Positions 10,054-20,015 are shown, counted from the first letter of the stretch. The stretch: 64,000 bases of DNA from an uncultured Armatimonadota bacterium (GCA_903833215.1 CAILEM010000097.1:1-64000); one strand, 5' to 3'. Made by a program: numbers and translations. Notes: generated by a model from the sequence alone, not told the origin.

Positions 10054-10253
10054 AAATAGAGAAAATCTGTGTTCGCCCTTCTTGACATGGCCACCACGTT
10101 TTGTGGCTTGACTACGGCTTTCATGCGCTGGATATGATTTTTTGGTAACTAGGCTCGCTAGAAATTCATACATCACCGCTAAAAGTGTTAAACTTCGGGG
10201 TAAACGCGCATGACGTATTGAGTGAACGCGTCTCAAGAACCATTGAGCAGGGG

Positions 10254-12305
10254 ATGGAAGTGAAGTCTTTGGCTAAAACGCAACGCATACTAATTGGACT
10301 CTTGGTGGCAGTCGCAGTCGCAGGAACTGCCTACGCCCAAACCGGCTCGACTACGATAAAGCCGATAGCCTCGTTTAATCTGCCTAAACCGGTCGTTATC
10401 GACACGAGAGACCAGGTTCCTCAGATCGCGCCCGTGTCTCGCAGAACGGGAAACATTTCTGAGAACGACTCAGTCAACACTCTGAAGAAAGACGTACCAC
10501 CAAACAATTTGCCGGTGGGAGGAATGCTTTCCTACGCGCAAGGTTCCGCGTCTAAGCTCCAATTTGCGGGTCCTGGCTTTACAAACGGTTGGCCACCCGA
10601 CTGTGACATGGCGGTTGGTCCGAACCACGTTGTTTGTGTCGTCAACGAGCAGATGGCGATCTACGACAAGCTGACTGGATCTAAACAGTTCCAAACAAAT
10701 CTAACCGGCGATCAATTTTTCAGTGGCATTGGTGTTGTTTCTGGAGAGGTCATTTCCGACCCTAAGATCCAATACGACAAGGCATCCGGCCACTGGTTCG
10801 TCCACATCATCGAGGTCGACGGACTCGTAACAAGTGGGACAAAGGGAAGCTTCCAGTTGATCGGCGTCTCCGAGACAAGTGATCCGAACGGCAAGTGGAA
10901 GAAGTACCGCATCGACAGCAGTATCACTTCGGGTGGAACGCAGTATTGGCTCGACTACCCTGGCGTTGGTACCTCATCCGATGGATTTGTCTTTACCGGC
11001 AACATGTTCGGCTTCACCTCCGGATATTTGGGCGGCGGTATCTTCGCAATCAGCAAAGCTTCGCTTATCAGCGGAACCGCTGGAAAGGTCACCGTATTCT
11101 TCGATCCAGGTGCAGGCACAATTGAGCCAGCTCGAAACTACGACACCACTGCCCCATACGTTTACATGATGACAACGAATTCCACTTCGTCCGTCAAGAC
11201 GTATGCCGTCAGCAACTTCCTTAGCACTCCAGTTCTCGTCAGTTCGGTCGTAAATGTCCCAACGTTTACCCCGCCAACGAGAGATGCAAATGGTCCTCAG
11301 GGACACGTGATGGATGGATTCAGCGACGCTAGAATGTTCACCGCCGTTCGACGCGGTGGCAGTATCTATGGCGCTCACAACTGCATGTCTCCAAGTGGTG
11401 CAGTACTGGCTTGCCGCTGGTATGAGGTTGCCGTTAACAACTGGCCAACAGCTGGGGTTCCTACCCTCGTGCAGTCAGGAAATATCTATGACGCTTCAGG
11501 CGTTCTCGATTCGCACATGCCTGCGATCAACGTCAACAAGTACGGAAGCATCTCGGTTGTCTACACTCGATGTGGTCCGAATCTGGAAGCATCCATTCAA
11601 TATAGTGCACACAAGAAGAGCGATCCTCCAGGAACAATGGGTTTGCCCGTGGCGCTAGGCTACAGCCCTGCCAATTCGGGAGCCCAGCCAGGAAGCAGAT
11701 GGGGAGATTACTTCAACGTATCCATCGACCCGAGCGACGACGCGAAGTTCTGGGGATTTGGCGAGCTGTGCGTAGCCAACGGCCTCTGGACAACCCAGGT
11801 AAATAGCTGGACAGTCGCAGATCCATCGCTGAGCATTCCATATGCTCCATCCGCAGCTAACGTGATTGACGGTAGCTTGGTTTCGGGTAGCGCAGCTTCT
11901 TTGGCCGCAGTTGACGGAAACACAATGAACGTCACTTCGGCGAATATCCCCGGTAACTTCAAGGTCGCATCGGTTGAGGCACTCTACACGACGAAGCTGA
12001 AGCCAAGTTCAACGGACCTGCTTACGCTCACGACGGCTGCCACAATTCCATCGGGGGCCACCAAGCAGTTCTACGCTTGGGACTGGACAAAGAATAAGTA
12101 CATCTACCTTGGCGCAGTATCGGCAACGACGACGTCCGATTTCACGATTGCGAATAACACACTCGCTGCTGCTCCGTACATCAAGAGCGACGGCACCGTG
12201 AAGCTCCTCTATCGGATCGTATATCCGAATCGGACCTCGGCGGCTCCGTCCTTCACCCTCAAGTTGGACCAACTCTTGCTGAAGGGACTGCCTTCCACTT
12301 CGTAA
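10254..12305 (+). CDS. Large secreted protein of unknown function
   Basis: Signal peptide from ATG 10254 (MEVKSLAKTQRILIGLLVAVAVAGTAYAQ), ~680 aa. Confidence 0.7.
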   Translation: MEVKSLAKTQRILIGLLVAVAVAGTAYAQTGSTTIKPIASFNLPKPVVIDTRDQVPQIAPVSRRTGNISENDSVNTLKKDVPPNNLPVGGMLSYAQGSASKLQFAGPGFTNGWPPDCDMAVGPNHVVCVVNEQMAIYDKLTGSKQFQTNLTGDQFFSGIGVVSGEVISDPKIQYDKASGHWFVHIIEVDGLVTSGTKGSFQLIGVSETSDPNGKWKKYRIDSSITSGGTQYWLDYPGVGTSSDGFVFTGNMFGFTSGYLGGGIFAISKASLISGTAGKVTVFFDPGAGTIEPARNYDTTAPYVYMMTTNSTSSVKTYAVSNFLSTPVLVSSVVNVPTFTPPTRDANGPQGHVMDGFSDARMFTAVRRGGSIYGAHNCMSPSGAVLACRWYEVAVNNWPTAGVPTLVQSGNIYDASGVLDSHMPAINVNKYGSISVVYTRCGPNLEASIQYSAHKKSDPPGTMGLPVALGYSPANSGAQPGSRWGDYFNVSIDPSDDAKFWGFGELCVANGLWTTQVNSWTVADPSLSIPYAPSAANVIDGSLVSGSAASLAAVDGNTMNVTSANIPGNFKVASVEALYTTKLKPSSTDLLTLTTAATIPSGATKQFYAWDWTKNKYIYLGAVSATTTSDFTIANNTLAAAPYIKSDGTVKLLYRIVYPNRTSAAPSFTLKLDQLLLKGLPSTS

Positions 12306-12326
12306 GCCTCCCATCCCTACTCATGG

Positions 12327-12363
12327 AAAAAATGGCGAACCCCAAACGGGTTCGCCATTTTTT
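12327..12363 (+). terminator. Rho-independent terminator
   Basis: AAAAAATGGCGAACCC CAAAC GGGTTCGCCATTTTTT. Confidence 0.85.
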
Positions 12364-12373
12364 GTTTCCAAGG

Positions 12374-12379
12374 TATGAT
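12374..12379 (+). promoter_or_regulatory. -10 box TATGAT, 6 nt before prfB ATG (candidate leaderless promoter)
   Basis: TATGATctgcccATG. Confidence 0.5.
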
Positions 12380-12385
12380 CTGCCC

Positions 12386-13502
12386 ATGCTGAACTTTGAT
12401 CAGCAGGAAGCGCTGTCCAAGGCTCGTGGGAGATTGGACGCTATTGGAGGTCATCTTTGACCTACCTAACCTGCACACCCAGATAGCCGAGCTTGAAGCT
12501 CGTTCTTCGGAGCCAGATTTCTGGAATAACCCAGATTTCGCAAACAAGACGCTCCAGAAGCTTTCCCGGCTACGGAACATAAGTCAGCCTTTCCAACTAT
12601 TGGACAAGGCTGAACGTGATGTCGCCGAGCTATACGAAATGCTTCGTCTTGAAAACGACCCCGCAACAGAAGCGGAAGCCGATCAGATGGCTCTCAAACT
12701 GATGGCGGACCTTGACGCGTTCGAACTCAAAACCCTTTTGAATGGCGAACACGACGGCCGTAACGCCCTCCTTGAAGTCAATGCGGGCGCGGGCGGCTCT
12801 GAGGCTTGTGACTGGGCCCTCATGCTGCAGCGTATGTATGCACGCTGGGCAGAATCTCACAACGTCAAGATGGAGATCTTGAGCGAAACCCCGGGCGATG
12901 TGACGGGCTACCGCTCCGTTCAGATGCTGTTCACAGCTGAGAATGCGTACGGCTTCCTCAAAGCCGAAGCAGGAGTTCATCGCCTCGTACGGATATCACC
13001 TTTTGATGCCGCGGCAAGGCGCCACACTTCGTTCGCCAAGGTAGAAGTCCTGCCTGAGATCGAAGAAAATGAAGTTCTGATCAATCCTGATGACCTTAAA
13101 GTGGAAACCTTGCGTGCAGGTGGCGCTGGCGGTCAACACGTCAACAAGACGGAAAGTGCTGTACGCATCACGCACCTTCCAAGCGGAATCGTCGTATCGT
13201 GCCAAAACGAGCGCAGCCAACACAAAAATCGCGCAAGCGCGATGGCGGTGTTGCTCGCCCGCCTGAGCGCTCTTGAAAAAGCCCAATCACAAGACCGCAT
13301 TAATCTGCTCAAGGGAGACGGAGGGCCTGCCGCTTGGGGTCGCCAAATCCGAAGCTATGTTATGCAGCCGTACACTATGGTGAAAGACCATCGAACGGGT
13401 CATGAGACTGGAAACGTCACTGGAGTGCTAGACGGCGATATTGATGGATTTATTGAAGCCTATCTGAAGCAAAAGCCTTCAGAAGATGCGTTTATAGAAT
13501 AA
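12386..13502 (+). CDS. prfB: Peptide chain release factor 2, expressed by +1 programmed frameshift at CTT TGA C
   Basis: ATG 12386 opens MLNFDQQEALSKARGRLDAIGGHL then TGA (12458-12460); GGAGGT-CAT-CTT-TGA-C slippery site; +1 frame gives DLPNLHTQIAELEARSSEPDFWNNP... with GGQHVNKTESAVRITH. Confidence 0.95.
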
Positions 13503-13559
13503 GTGCATCGCGCTATTGCGCGATGCCACACCCCCGGGTGAGGTAGGTTCGAAATTAGT

Positions 13560-15164
13560 ATGCTCCTCGCAATCGCATTCGCGGCGCTCAGATATCAGGG
13601 TCAGGGGCCTGTCCTCCCACCTTCGTGTAGCCCCTCATTTCAGGCAACCGTCTTGTCTGTTGAAGAATGCCTACAGGCTAGGGACTTTGCCAAGGCAGCA
13701 GAAAGATACAAGCTGCTACCGAAGATGAGTATCGATGTGGTTTGGGACGACTCAAAGGTCCCAGCTGCCTATAAGGCCCAGTTCCGTAAGGCTAGTGACG
13801 AAGCATTTCATATGTGGAAGGCTCGCTTCGCTGGCATCAAAATCAACCGGGCAAGTAAGGGCGATATTCGAATCAGCTTTGAACCGGTTCTCGCCAAGCG
13901 GCCAGATACCAAGCTGCCTGCCGCACACGTGAGTTTTTGGAGCGAAGATCGATCTGGGCCGAGGCTCGATTATGTTATCGGTCTCAAGCGGGGGGCCCCA
14001 CTGAGGATCACCGAAGAACTCGATATCTTCGGCGACGTTGCGTACTGTATCGGAACCTATCTGGGAATTGCAGACGGCGCGTTCGATACCTACACGATGA
14101 CGAATACCGATTTGCCTCGTACCGTTCGAACGGCCATCTCCGTCACTGAAGCGAAAACGGTTCGGGACAATCTTCAGGCAGTCTACGAGATCGGCAAAGC
14201 AATCCAAGAGCAACGGTCAATTACTCCTACGAAGGCTGATCTGTTCATCGATACCCTGGAGATCACCAGCGAACAGGCGATCCAAGGCGAGCGGGTCGAG
14301 TTTCATGTTCAGCTCAATAATCGTGGTGACGGGCCCCTTTCCTTTAGCTCGTTCCCCGATTGTGGTTGCACAGCGGTCACTCCTCCCGACGTTATTCCAC
14401 CGCAGGGGAGCAAAATCCTGACCTTTGCCGTCGACACCACGGCATTTGACCACAACACCGTGAAGCACGTGGCCATCTCGACAAATGACCCCGTCAAACC
14501 GGTTCAGATGATCACTCTGAACGTAAAGATCAAGCCACGTTACCGAGTCATCTCCCCGGCGGGAGAGATCGTCGTCATCCCGGATGGCGGCATGAAATAT
14601 GCCCTCTATCTCATCCCAGCCTCTGGAACCAAGCTGGAGCCGGTTTCTGTAACCTTGGAAGGTGGTGTCGTCGGAACTGCAAAGTACCAAGCTTGGCAAG
14701 GAGTGCTTCCCGATCCCGAACGTCACGAAGGGCCAACGCCTCGTAGCGGCTACAAAATCACCCTCGATATCAAGGGAGTCTTGGCGAGCGGTGTCAACCC
14801 GGCCACACTGCAAATCTTTACGACAAGCTCGGAGTTCCCCGACATCGCCTACTCTTTCAGCGTTCAGAAGGGAATCGTTGTCCTTCCCGAGGAGTTGCCG
14901 ATGGGTGAAGTCGGGAGAGTGCCAAAGTCGTTGAGAATGGTGATCACTCGTCCGCGGAAGCCATTCAAGGTACTCGGCGTCTCGACGAACTCAAAGTACA
15001 TCAAAGCCAAGGCAGTGCCCGGCGACAGCACGGATACCTATAGCATCCTGGTGGAATATGATGGGAAGGCGCCTTCAGGCGAACTTATCGCCTCCATCAC
15101 GATCAAAACGAACGACCTAAAGCAAGCCATCATTCATGTTCCCGTCCGGGCCAACATTCAATGA
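13560..15164 (+). CDS. Secreted matrixin-like N-terminal region fused to DUF1573 domains
   Basis: DUF1573: INNRGDGPLSFSSFPDCGCTAVTPPDVIPPQGSKILTFAVDT; N-terminal MSIDVVWDDSKVPAAYKAQFRKASDEAFHMW resembles matrixin-like folds but no HExxH seen. Confidence 0.65.
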   Translation: MLLAIAFAALRYQGQGPVLPPSCSPSFQATVLSVEECLQARDFAKAAERYKLLPKMSIDVVWDDSKVPAAYKAQFRKASDEAFHMWKARFAGIKINRASKGDIRISFEPVLAKRPDTKLPAAHVSFWSEDRSGPRLDYVIGLKRGAPLRITEELDIFGDVAYCIGTYLGIADGAFDTYTMTNTDLPRTVRTAISVTEAKTVRDNLQAVYEIGKAIQEQRSITPTKADLFIDTLEITSEQAIQGERVEFHVQLNNRGDGPLSFSSFPDCGCTAVTPPDVIPPQGSKILTFAVDTTAFDHNTVKHVAISTNDPVKPVQMITLNVKIKPRYRVISPAGEIVVIPDGGMKYALYLIPASGTKLEPVSVTLEGGVVGTAKYQAWQGVLPDPERHEGPTPRSGYKITLDIKGVLASGVNPATLQIFTTSSEFPDIAYSFSVQKGIVVLPEELPMGEVGRVPKSLRMVITRPRKPFKVLGVSTNSKYIKAKAVPGDSTDTYSILVEYDGKAPSGELIASITIKTNDLKQAIIHVPVRANIQ

Positions 15165-16423
15165 AATGGCCCGCTTATTGCCTTGGCCTCGTGGGTACGG
15201 CTTGGGCTGCGGCAAGCAGCCTCCAGGTCGAAAAGCCAACCGTGGTTGTGATCACTGGTGATATCCTCGGCTATCTATCGCCTTGCGGTTGCACGAAGCC
15301 GATGACAGGTGGCATAGCCCGTCAGGCAACTTACGTCAAGAAGCTTCAATCTCAGGCCCGCGTGGTGCTCCTCGTCAACGGCGCTTTTGTCTCAGGAAAC
15401 TCCAAACAAGATGCGCTCAAATCCCAGGCACTCGCCGAAACTTTTGGTGCACTGGATGCAGCCGCGATAAACCTGTCTCCAGAAGACGCAAAGCTGGGTA
15501 TGGGTGGTCTACTGTCCATCCAGAATCTTTGTAGAAACAAACTCGCGACCGGAAGCATCGAACCCATTGCCGCGTTGCCGATTCGAGCCAACGCATTCAC
15601 CAATGAATTCGCCATTGGCTGCATTTCGACTCATCCCGAGAATATTGCCCGCCCCCTTGGTGCCCGCCCTATTCCGGCCAGCAGGGCCATTACCGAAATA
15701 TTGACTTATGCGAAGTCTCAAGAGAGCGCCCCCGTGCTCTTATTGGATGGCGACTTGGAAGAAGCCAAATCCATCGCCGTTAGCCATCCTGAGCTTCGAC
15801 TCATCGTCTATCGGTCTACTTCGGATTCGCCTCGAACGGAACTGCGAATCGGGCCAACGATGCTCGTGACTCCGGGACAATTTGGCAAAAGTGTCATCAC
15901 CCTCACCTATGACGGTAGCGCCTTTGGACAATACCAAGTGGTGCCTCTACAACCCGAATTTAAGGACGACGCCCAAGTAAGCCGCTTTCTCCATCGTTAT
16001 CTGACCGAGGTCGATCGAGGCGGATTTCTTGATCGCCTTCCTCGAAGGCCATCGGAGCCGTTTGCTGGCTCCGAAACCTGTGGCAAGTGTCATGCGGCAG
16101 CTCTAAAGACATGGAAGCATTCGAAGCATGCACAGGGTCTAGCGAGCCTGGAAGCGGAGGGACACGGAAGGGACCCCGACTGCGTGTCATGTCACGTTGT
16201 GGGTCTGACAGCAGTAGGTGGCTTCAGTTCCAGAGCAAAGACACCCGATCTCGCCAACGTGGGGTGCGAATCCTGTCATGGCCCCGGCGCTCGACACTCT
16301 CTGCGACCGCATCAGCTCCGAATGCCGAAGATTGGAACTCAAGCCTGCACGAAATGTCATAACGCGGAGCGCAGCCCAGGGTTCGATGCGGCGACCTCCT
16401 GGGAACTGATTCAGCACCACTAG
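15161..16423 (+). CDS. Secreted UshA-like N-terminal domain plus multihaem cytochrome c (c554-like) domain
   Basis: ITGDILGYLSPCGCTKPMTGGIARQATYV; four CXXCH: CGKCH, CVSCH, CESCH, CTKCH. Confidence 0.8.
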   Translation: MKWPAYCLGLVGTAWAAASSLQVEKPTVVVITGDILGYLSPCGCTKPMTGGIARQATYVKKLQSQARVVLLVNGAFVSGNSKQDALKSQALAETFGALDAAAINLSPEDAKLGMGGLLSIQNLCRNKLATGSIEPIAALPIRANAFTNEFAIGCISTHPENIARPLGARPIPASRAITEILTYAKSQESAPVLLLDGDLEEAKSIAVSHPELRLIVYRSTSDSPRTELRIGPTMLVTPGQFGKSVITLTYDGSAFGQYQVVPLQPEFKDDAQVSRFLHRYLTEVDRGGFLDRLPRRPSEPFAGSETCGKCHAAALKTWKHSKHAQGLASLEAEGHGRDPDCVSCHVVGLTAVGGFSSRAKTPDLANVGCESCHGPGARHSLRPHQLRMPKIGTQACTKCHNAERSPGFDAATSWELIQHH

Positions 16424-16442
16424 GTGGATAACTTGTGGACAT
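16423..16442. promoter_or_regulatory. Two adjacent DnaA-box-like 9-mers
   Basis: GGTGGATAA (reverse complement TTATCCACC) and TGTGGACAT upstream of the DnaA-like gene. Confidence 0.4.
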
Positions 16443-16637
16443 CGTCAAAGATAAGTCAAATTCTGCATCTCTGAAAAACGTCGAGAATGGTCGTTATTCG
16501 AAGATAATCAGATAGGACTGAACCTGGTGTTAACGCCCATTCGTCTCTTGACGCCCGTCATTGGCATCAAGACAATGATTCAGGGGTTCAAATTCGATTT
16601 GTTTGGCCGATATTTGGACCGCAGAGAATTAAGGAGG

Positions 16638-17633
16638 ATGAGTTTGCTTAACAAGACGGATGCCGTACCACACATACCGAAGCTCTCTCAAGTCCTGTTT
16701 GAGCGCCGCGAACATTCGTTCAACTCTCTTGCCGCGCTCCCCTCAAATGTCGAGGCAATCGACGCTGCATTGAAATTTGCTGCTGGCCTTAATCCATTTG
16801 TGGTTATTGTCGGACCAAGCGGATGGGGCAAGACGCACCTGCTGAACGCGATTGCTCAACGACTGGCCCATGACCTGCTTGCTGTACCAGAAATCCTTTC
16901 TGTCAGCGACTATGTCTCGAATACGTCGCGCGTCGATATTTCAGGCCCGCTTTTGTTGGATGACGTTCAAGAGGCGATGGGCAGGAGCCGCATGAAGATG
17001 TCGCTTCGACTCAACCTTGAACGACGTGTGAAGTGCAACAAACAAACCATCCTGGCCTTTACTTCTCCCAAACCCAGCCGAGCCCTAAAAGCTTTCCTGC
17101 CTTCAGCTCGCGACTGGACCATCGTGAGCATGGGTGCCGCCGAGCCTGCGGAAAGACTCTTACTGCTTGACCAGATGAGCACTGCGGAGGGATTAGCCCT
17201 ATCCCCACGGTTGACGAAGGTTATGGCCGACCAAATGCTTGGCAACGGGCTCACGCTGGCAGGAGCGCTGAAGCGACTTCGACTCTCAGGGACGAACTGG
17301 TTGGACTCCAACGCGACCTTGCGCGCTCTAGGATTGCTGGATCCTTTCTTTGCTGATAATTCAAGCTGGGATTTGAAACACAAGGTTTTGCGAGTGGCTG
17401 AACACTCGAAGTTCCAATTCAGCAAAGTCTCCAGTTCGGACTTGGCCTTATATACGATGCTCCATGAGGCAGGGTTGAATGAGATCGAGGTTGCACGTGC
17501 GACCGGGGTCGAACCGGCCGAGGCTTATTTGCGCGCTTCGAAATTCAAAGCGCGTCTCGCTGATTGCGAAACTTCAAGGGTCTATGTGAAGCAATTCGTT
17601 GACCTCGTCGTTGAAGAGCTTGCCAGAGACTGA
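16638..17633 (+). CDS. Divergent DnaA/Hda-like AAA+ ATPase
   Basis: FNSLAALPSNVEAIDAALKFAAGLNPFVVIVGPSGWGKTHLLNAIAQRL (DnaA-type Walker A), LLLDDVQ (Walker B); C-terminus lacks recognisable DnaA domain IV signature. Start ATG 16638 or TTG 16644 (AAGGAGG at 16631). Confidence 0.75.
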   Translation: MSLLNKTDAVPHIPKLSQVLFERREHSFNSLAALPSNVEAIDAALKFAAGLNPFVVIVGPSGWGKTHLLNAIAQRLAHDLLAVPEILSVSDYVSNTSRVDISGPLLLDDVQEAMGRSRMKMSLRLNLERRVKCNKQTILAFTSPKPSRALKAFLPSARDWTIVSMGAAEPAERLLLLDQMSTAEGLALSPRLTKVMADQMLGNGLTLAGALKRLRLSGTNWLDSNATLRALGLLDPFFADNSSWDLKHKVLRVAEHSKFQFSKVSSSDLALYTMLHEAGLNEIEVARATGVEPAEAYLRASKFKARLADCETSRVYVKQFVDLVVEELARD

Positions 17634-17750
17634 GCTCTTCGCAGATAAAGCCTGTTCGCAGCCCCTTGCCATTGATAGATTGAAGGCGATTCGCGAAAAC
17701 ATCACCTAGGATTTGTTACCGCTTGGCCGCCTCACAACGTACTATTTGTT

Positions 17751-19454
17751 ATGGCATCGGGAGATTCCCCCCAAACTGTGGAACTGCTTGAGAAAATCTC
17801 TGAGCATGCACCTAAAGACAACGCGCGCTTGCACAACTACATCTCTGCCCTCCGCACCGCCCTCGCGAGTGAATCCAAAGAACGCGATGACACTTTGCAG
17901 ATGCTTGCTGAGTATGAGGAAGCCTACAACAAGCTCACGGCACCGGCCAATCGATTAGGGGTTTTCGTCCAGTGGCTCGAGCAAGATGCTACGGATCGAG
18001 AATCGGTGGACGGCGAAGTGCCTGTAGAAAAACTTGCCCTGATCTCGGTTGGCGAGCAGGAGTTTGTATCGAGAGTCGACCCAAAGCTTGAGCAAGACGG
18101 ACTCTCCATTGGAACCCGAGTAAAGGTCAACGAGGCCTATGCCGTCGTCGGAACACTTCCCCCGTCTCAAAGCGGCAGCGTCATAAAGGTTTCCGATGCG
18201 ATGGAGGACGGTCGATTGCGCGTGGGGTCCGACACGCCTGGGTCCGATGGTCGGTTGATCCTTCGCGGAGCAGCCATTGCAGAGACGAAGATCAATGCCG
18301 GAGACGAGGTACGCCTCGACGGCACCGGGCGCATCGCCCTTGAGCACTACGAAAAGCAAGAAAGCCGCGACTACTTTCTCGAAAAGGTTCCAGAAATTCC
18401 GTGGGAAAAGGTTGGAGGTCAACAAGACGCCATTCGGCTGATCCGGGACACCATTGAGCAACCACTGCTTTACCCTGAGATTTTCGAGCGCTTTGAGAAA
18501 AAGCCTATCAAAGGCATTTTGCTTTACGGACCTCCGGGGTGCGGCAAGACCCTACTCGGAAAGGCAACCGCCTACAACCTCACCCGCGAATATTCGAAAC
18601 GAACGGGCAAAGAGGTCAAAGAGTATTTCATGGCCATCAGCGGCCCAAAAATCCTCAATATGTGGCTCGGGGAGACGGAACGCATTGTGCGTGAGATCTT
18701 CCGCACCGCCCGTGAGAAAGCGAAAGAAGGGCGACTTGTGTTCATCTTCATGGATGAAGCGGAGTCCGTCCTGCGCACACGTTCGAGTGGTAGATACCTA
18801 AACATCTCCAATACGGTTGTTCCTCAGTTCTGCGCCGAGCTTGATGGCCTTCAGTCGCTAGAAAATGTTGTCCTAATGCTCACGTCGAATCGACCGGACT
18901 ACATCGACCCGGCCGTCCTTCGACCCGAGAGAATCGACCGTAAAGTCAAAGTTTCGCGGCCAGATAAGGAAGCGGCCATACAGATCCTTGGAATCTATCT
19001 GCACTCAGGCATTCCGCTCGATCCTGAAGTCTTGTCGAAAAACAAGGGGGTGGTGGACTGCGCCCGCAAAGAACTGATCGAAGGGCTCATTGACCAACTT
19101 TGGCGAAAAACGAAGGAGACCGAATTCTTGAAGGTCTTCTTAAGAAACGGCGCATCTGACACGCTCCACTTCCGTGATTTGGTCTCAGGCGCGTTGCTCA
19201 AGAGCATCGTTGACCGGGCAAAGGATGCGGCGATCAAGCGGGCGATTGCAGAACCGAAGCACGTTGCTGGCGTTTCACTTGGTGACTTGCAGGAAGCGAT
19301 GTTCCAGGAATATAAAGAGAACGAAATCTTCCCCAAGGGTGACACCCAAGAGGACTGGCTACAACTACTCGACTACAGCGCTGAAAACGTTGCGTCGGTA
19401 AAACCCATCGGTCGGCACCATGGAGAAGAGTTCACGCGTAAGTCGATTGTCTAA
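17751..19454 (+). CDS. Proteasomal AAA ATPase, ARC/Mpa type
   Basis: PEIPWEKVGGQQDAIRLIRDTIEQPLLYPEIFERFEKKPIKGILLYGPPGCGKTLLGKA; GPKILNMWLGETERIVREIF; FKDL..GA...IVDRAKD.AIK.A; matches ARC/Mpa architecture. Confidence 0.88.
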   Translation: MASGDSPQTVELLEKISEHAPKDNARLHNYISALRTALASESKERDDTLQMLAEYEEAYNKLTAPANRLGVFVQWLEQDATDRESVDGEVPVEKLALISVGEQEFVSRVDPKLEQDGLSIGTRVKVNEAYAVVGTLPPSQSGSVIKVSDAMEDGRLRVGSDTPGSDGRLILRGAAIAETKINAGDEVRLDGTGRIALEHYEKQESRDYFLEKVPEIPWEKVGGQQDAIRLIRDTIEQPLLYPEIFERFEKKPIKGILLYGPPGCGKTLLGKATAYNLTREYSKRTGKEVKEYFMAISGPKILNMWLGETERIVREIFRTAREKAKEGRLVFIFMDEAESVLRTRSSGRYLNISNTVVPQFCAELDGLQSLENVVLMLTSNRPDYIDPAVLRPERIDRKVKVSRPDKEAAIQILGIYLHSGIPLDPEVLSKNKGVVDCARKELIEGLIDQLWRKTKETEFLKVFLRNGASDTLHFRDLVSGALLKSIVDRAKDAAIKRAIAEPKHVAGVSLGDLQEAMFQEYKENEIFPKGDTQEDWLQLLDYSAENVASVKPIGRHHGEEFTRKSIV

Positions 19455-19466
19455 ACTAGGAGCACC

Positions 19467-20015
19467 ATGGTTGTGGTTTCGAAGATTCTGGCATTAGCTG
19501 TCCTTGGGGCAAGCAGTCCCATGGGAGGCAGTGGTGACCCACTCAAGATCAAGCCGATTCAAACCTTGGCGGGCGGCGATTCGAAGTTGGATTTCCCGAT
19601 GGTACGGATGATCCAAACTCAAAAGAGTTGGAAGGACCTCTGGGCCATGCACAAGGGGCTGCCGCTTGCCACATCCCCAGACGATAAGGCTCCTGCCGAA
19701 GCGCCGAAACTCCCAACCGTTGATTTCGAAAAGAACCAAGTGCTTGTCATTTTTGGTGGCCATCTAGAAAATGTCCAGGCCTACGAGTACATCAAGACAT
19801 ACGCTAAGGATGAGATAGCGGTCATTCAACTCGGACAGTCGCGGGTCCCACCGACTGCAGAAAAGGCGATGATGCATCCGTTCATCTTGATGGTGATCCC
19901 ACGAGAGCCGGTAGCCATTGAAGTTGAGTTGGACTCCATAGCAAAAGACGGAACCCACTTTTGGCTCAAAATCGCGGGTTACCGTGCACCGAAGGAAGTC
20001 AAAGCAAACGGCTAA
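19467..20015 (+). CDS. Secreted PrcB-like domain protein
   Basis: Signal peptide, SWKDLWAMHKG...PTVDFEKNQVLVIFGG...LMVIPREPVAIEVEL. Confidence 0.5.
   Translation: MVVVSKILALAVLGASSPMGGSGDPLKIKPIQTLAGGDSKLDFPMVRMIQTQKSWKDLWAMHKGLPLATSPDDKAPAEAPKLPTVDFEKNQVLVIFGGHLENVQAYEYIKTYAKDEIAVIQLGQSRVPPTAEKAMMHPFILMVIPREPVAIEVELDSIAKDGTHFWLKIAGYRAPKEVKANG

Noticed and set aside
12396-13502. Independent prfB start at ATG 12396
   Set aside because: Upstream frame plus TGA frameshift site gives a better RF2 N-terminus.
14217-14813. 198-aa minus ORF opposite the DUF1573 gene
   Set aside because: Antisense shadow; plus strand carries conserved DUF1573 motifs.
16560-16620. Possible tRNA because of GGGGTTCAAATTCG
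   Set aside because: No acceptor or anticodon stem pairing around it.
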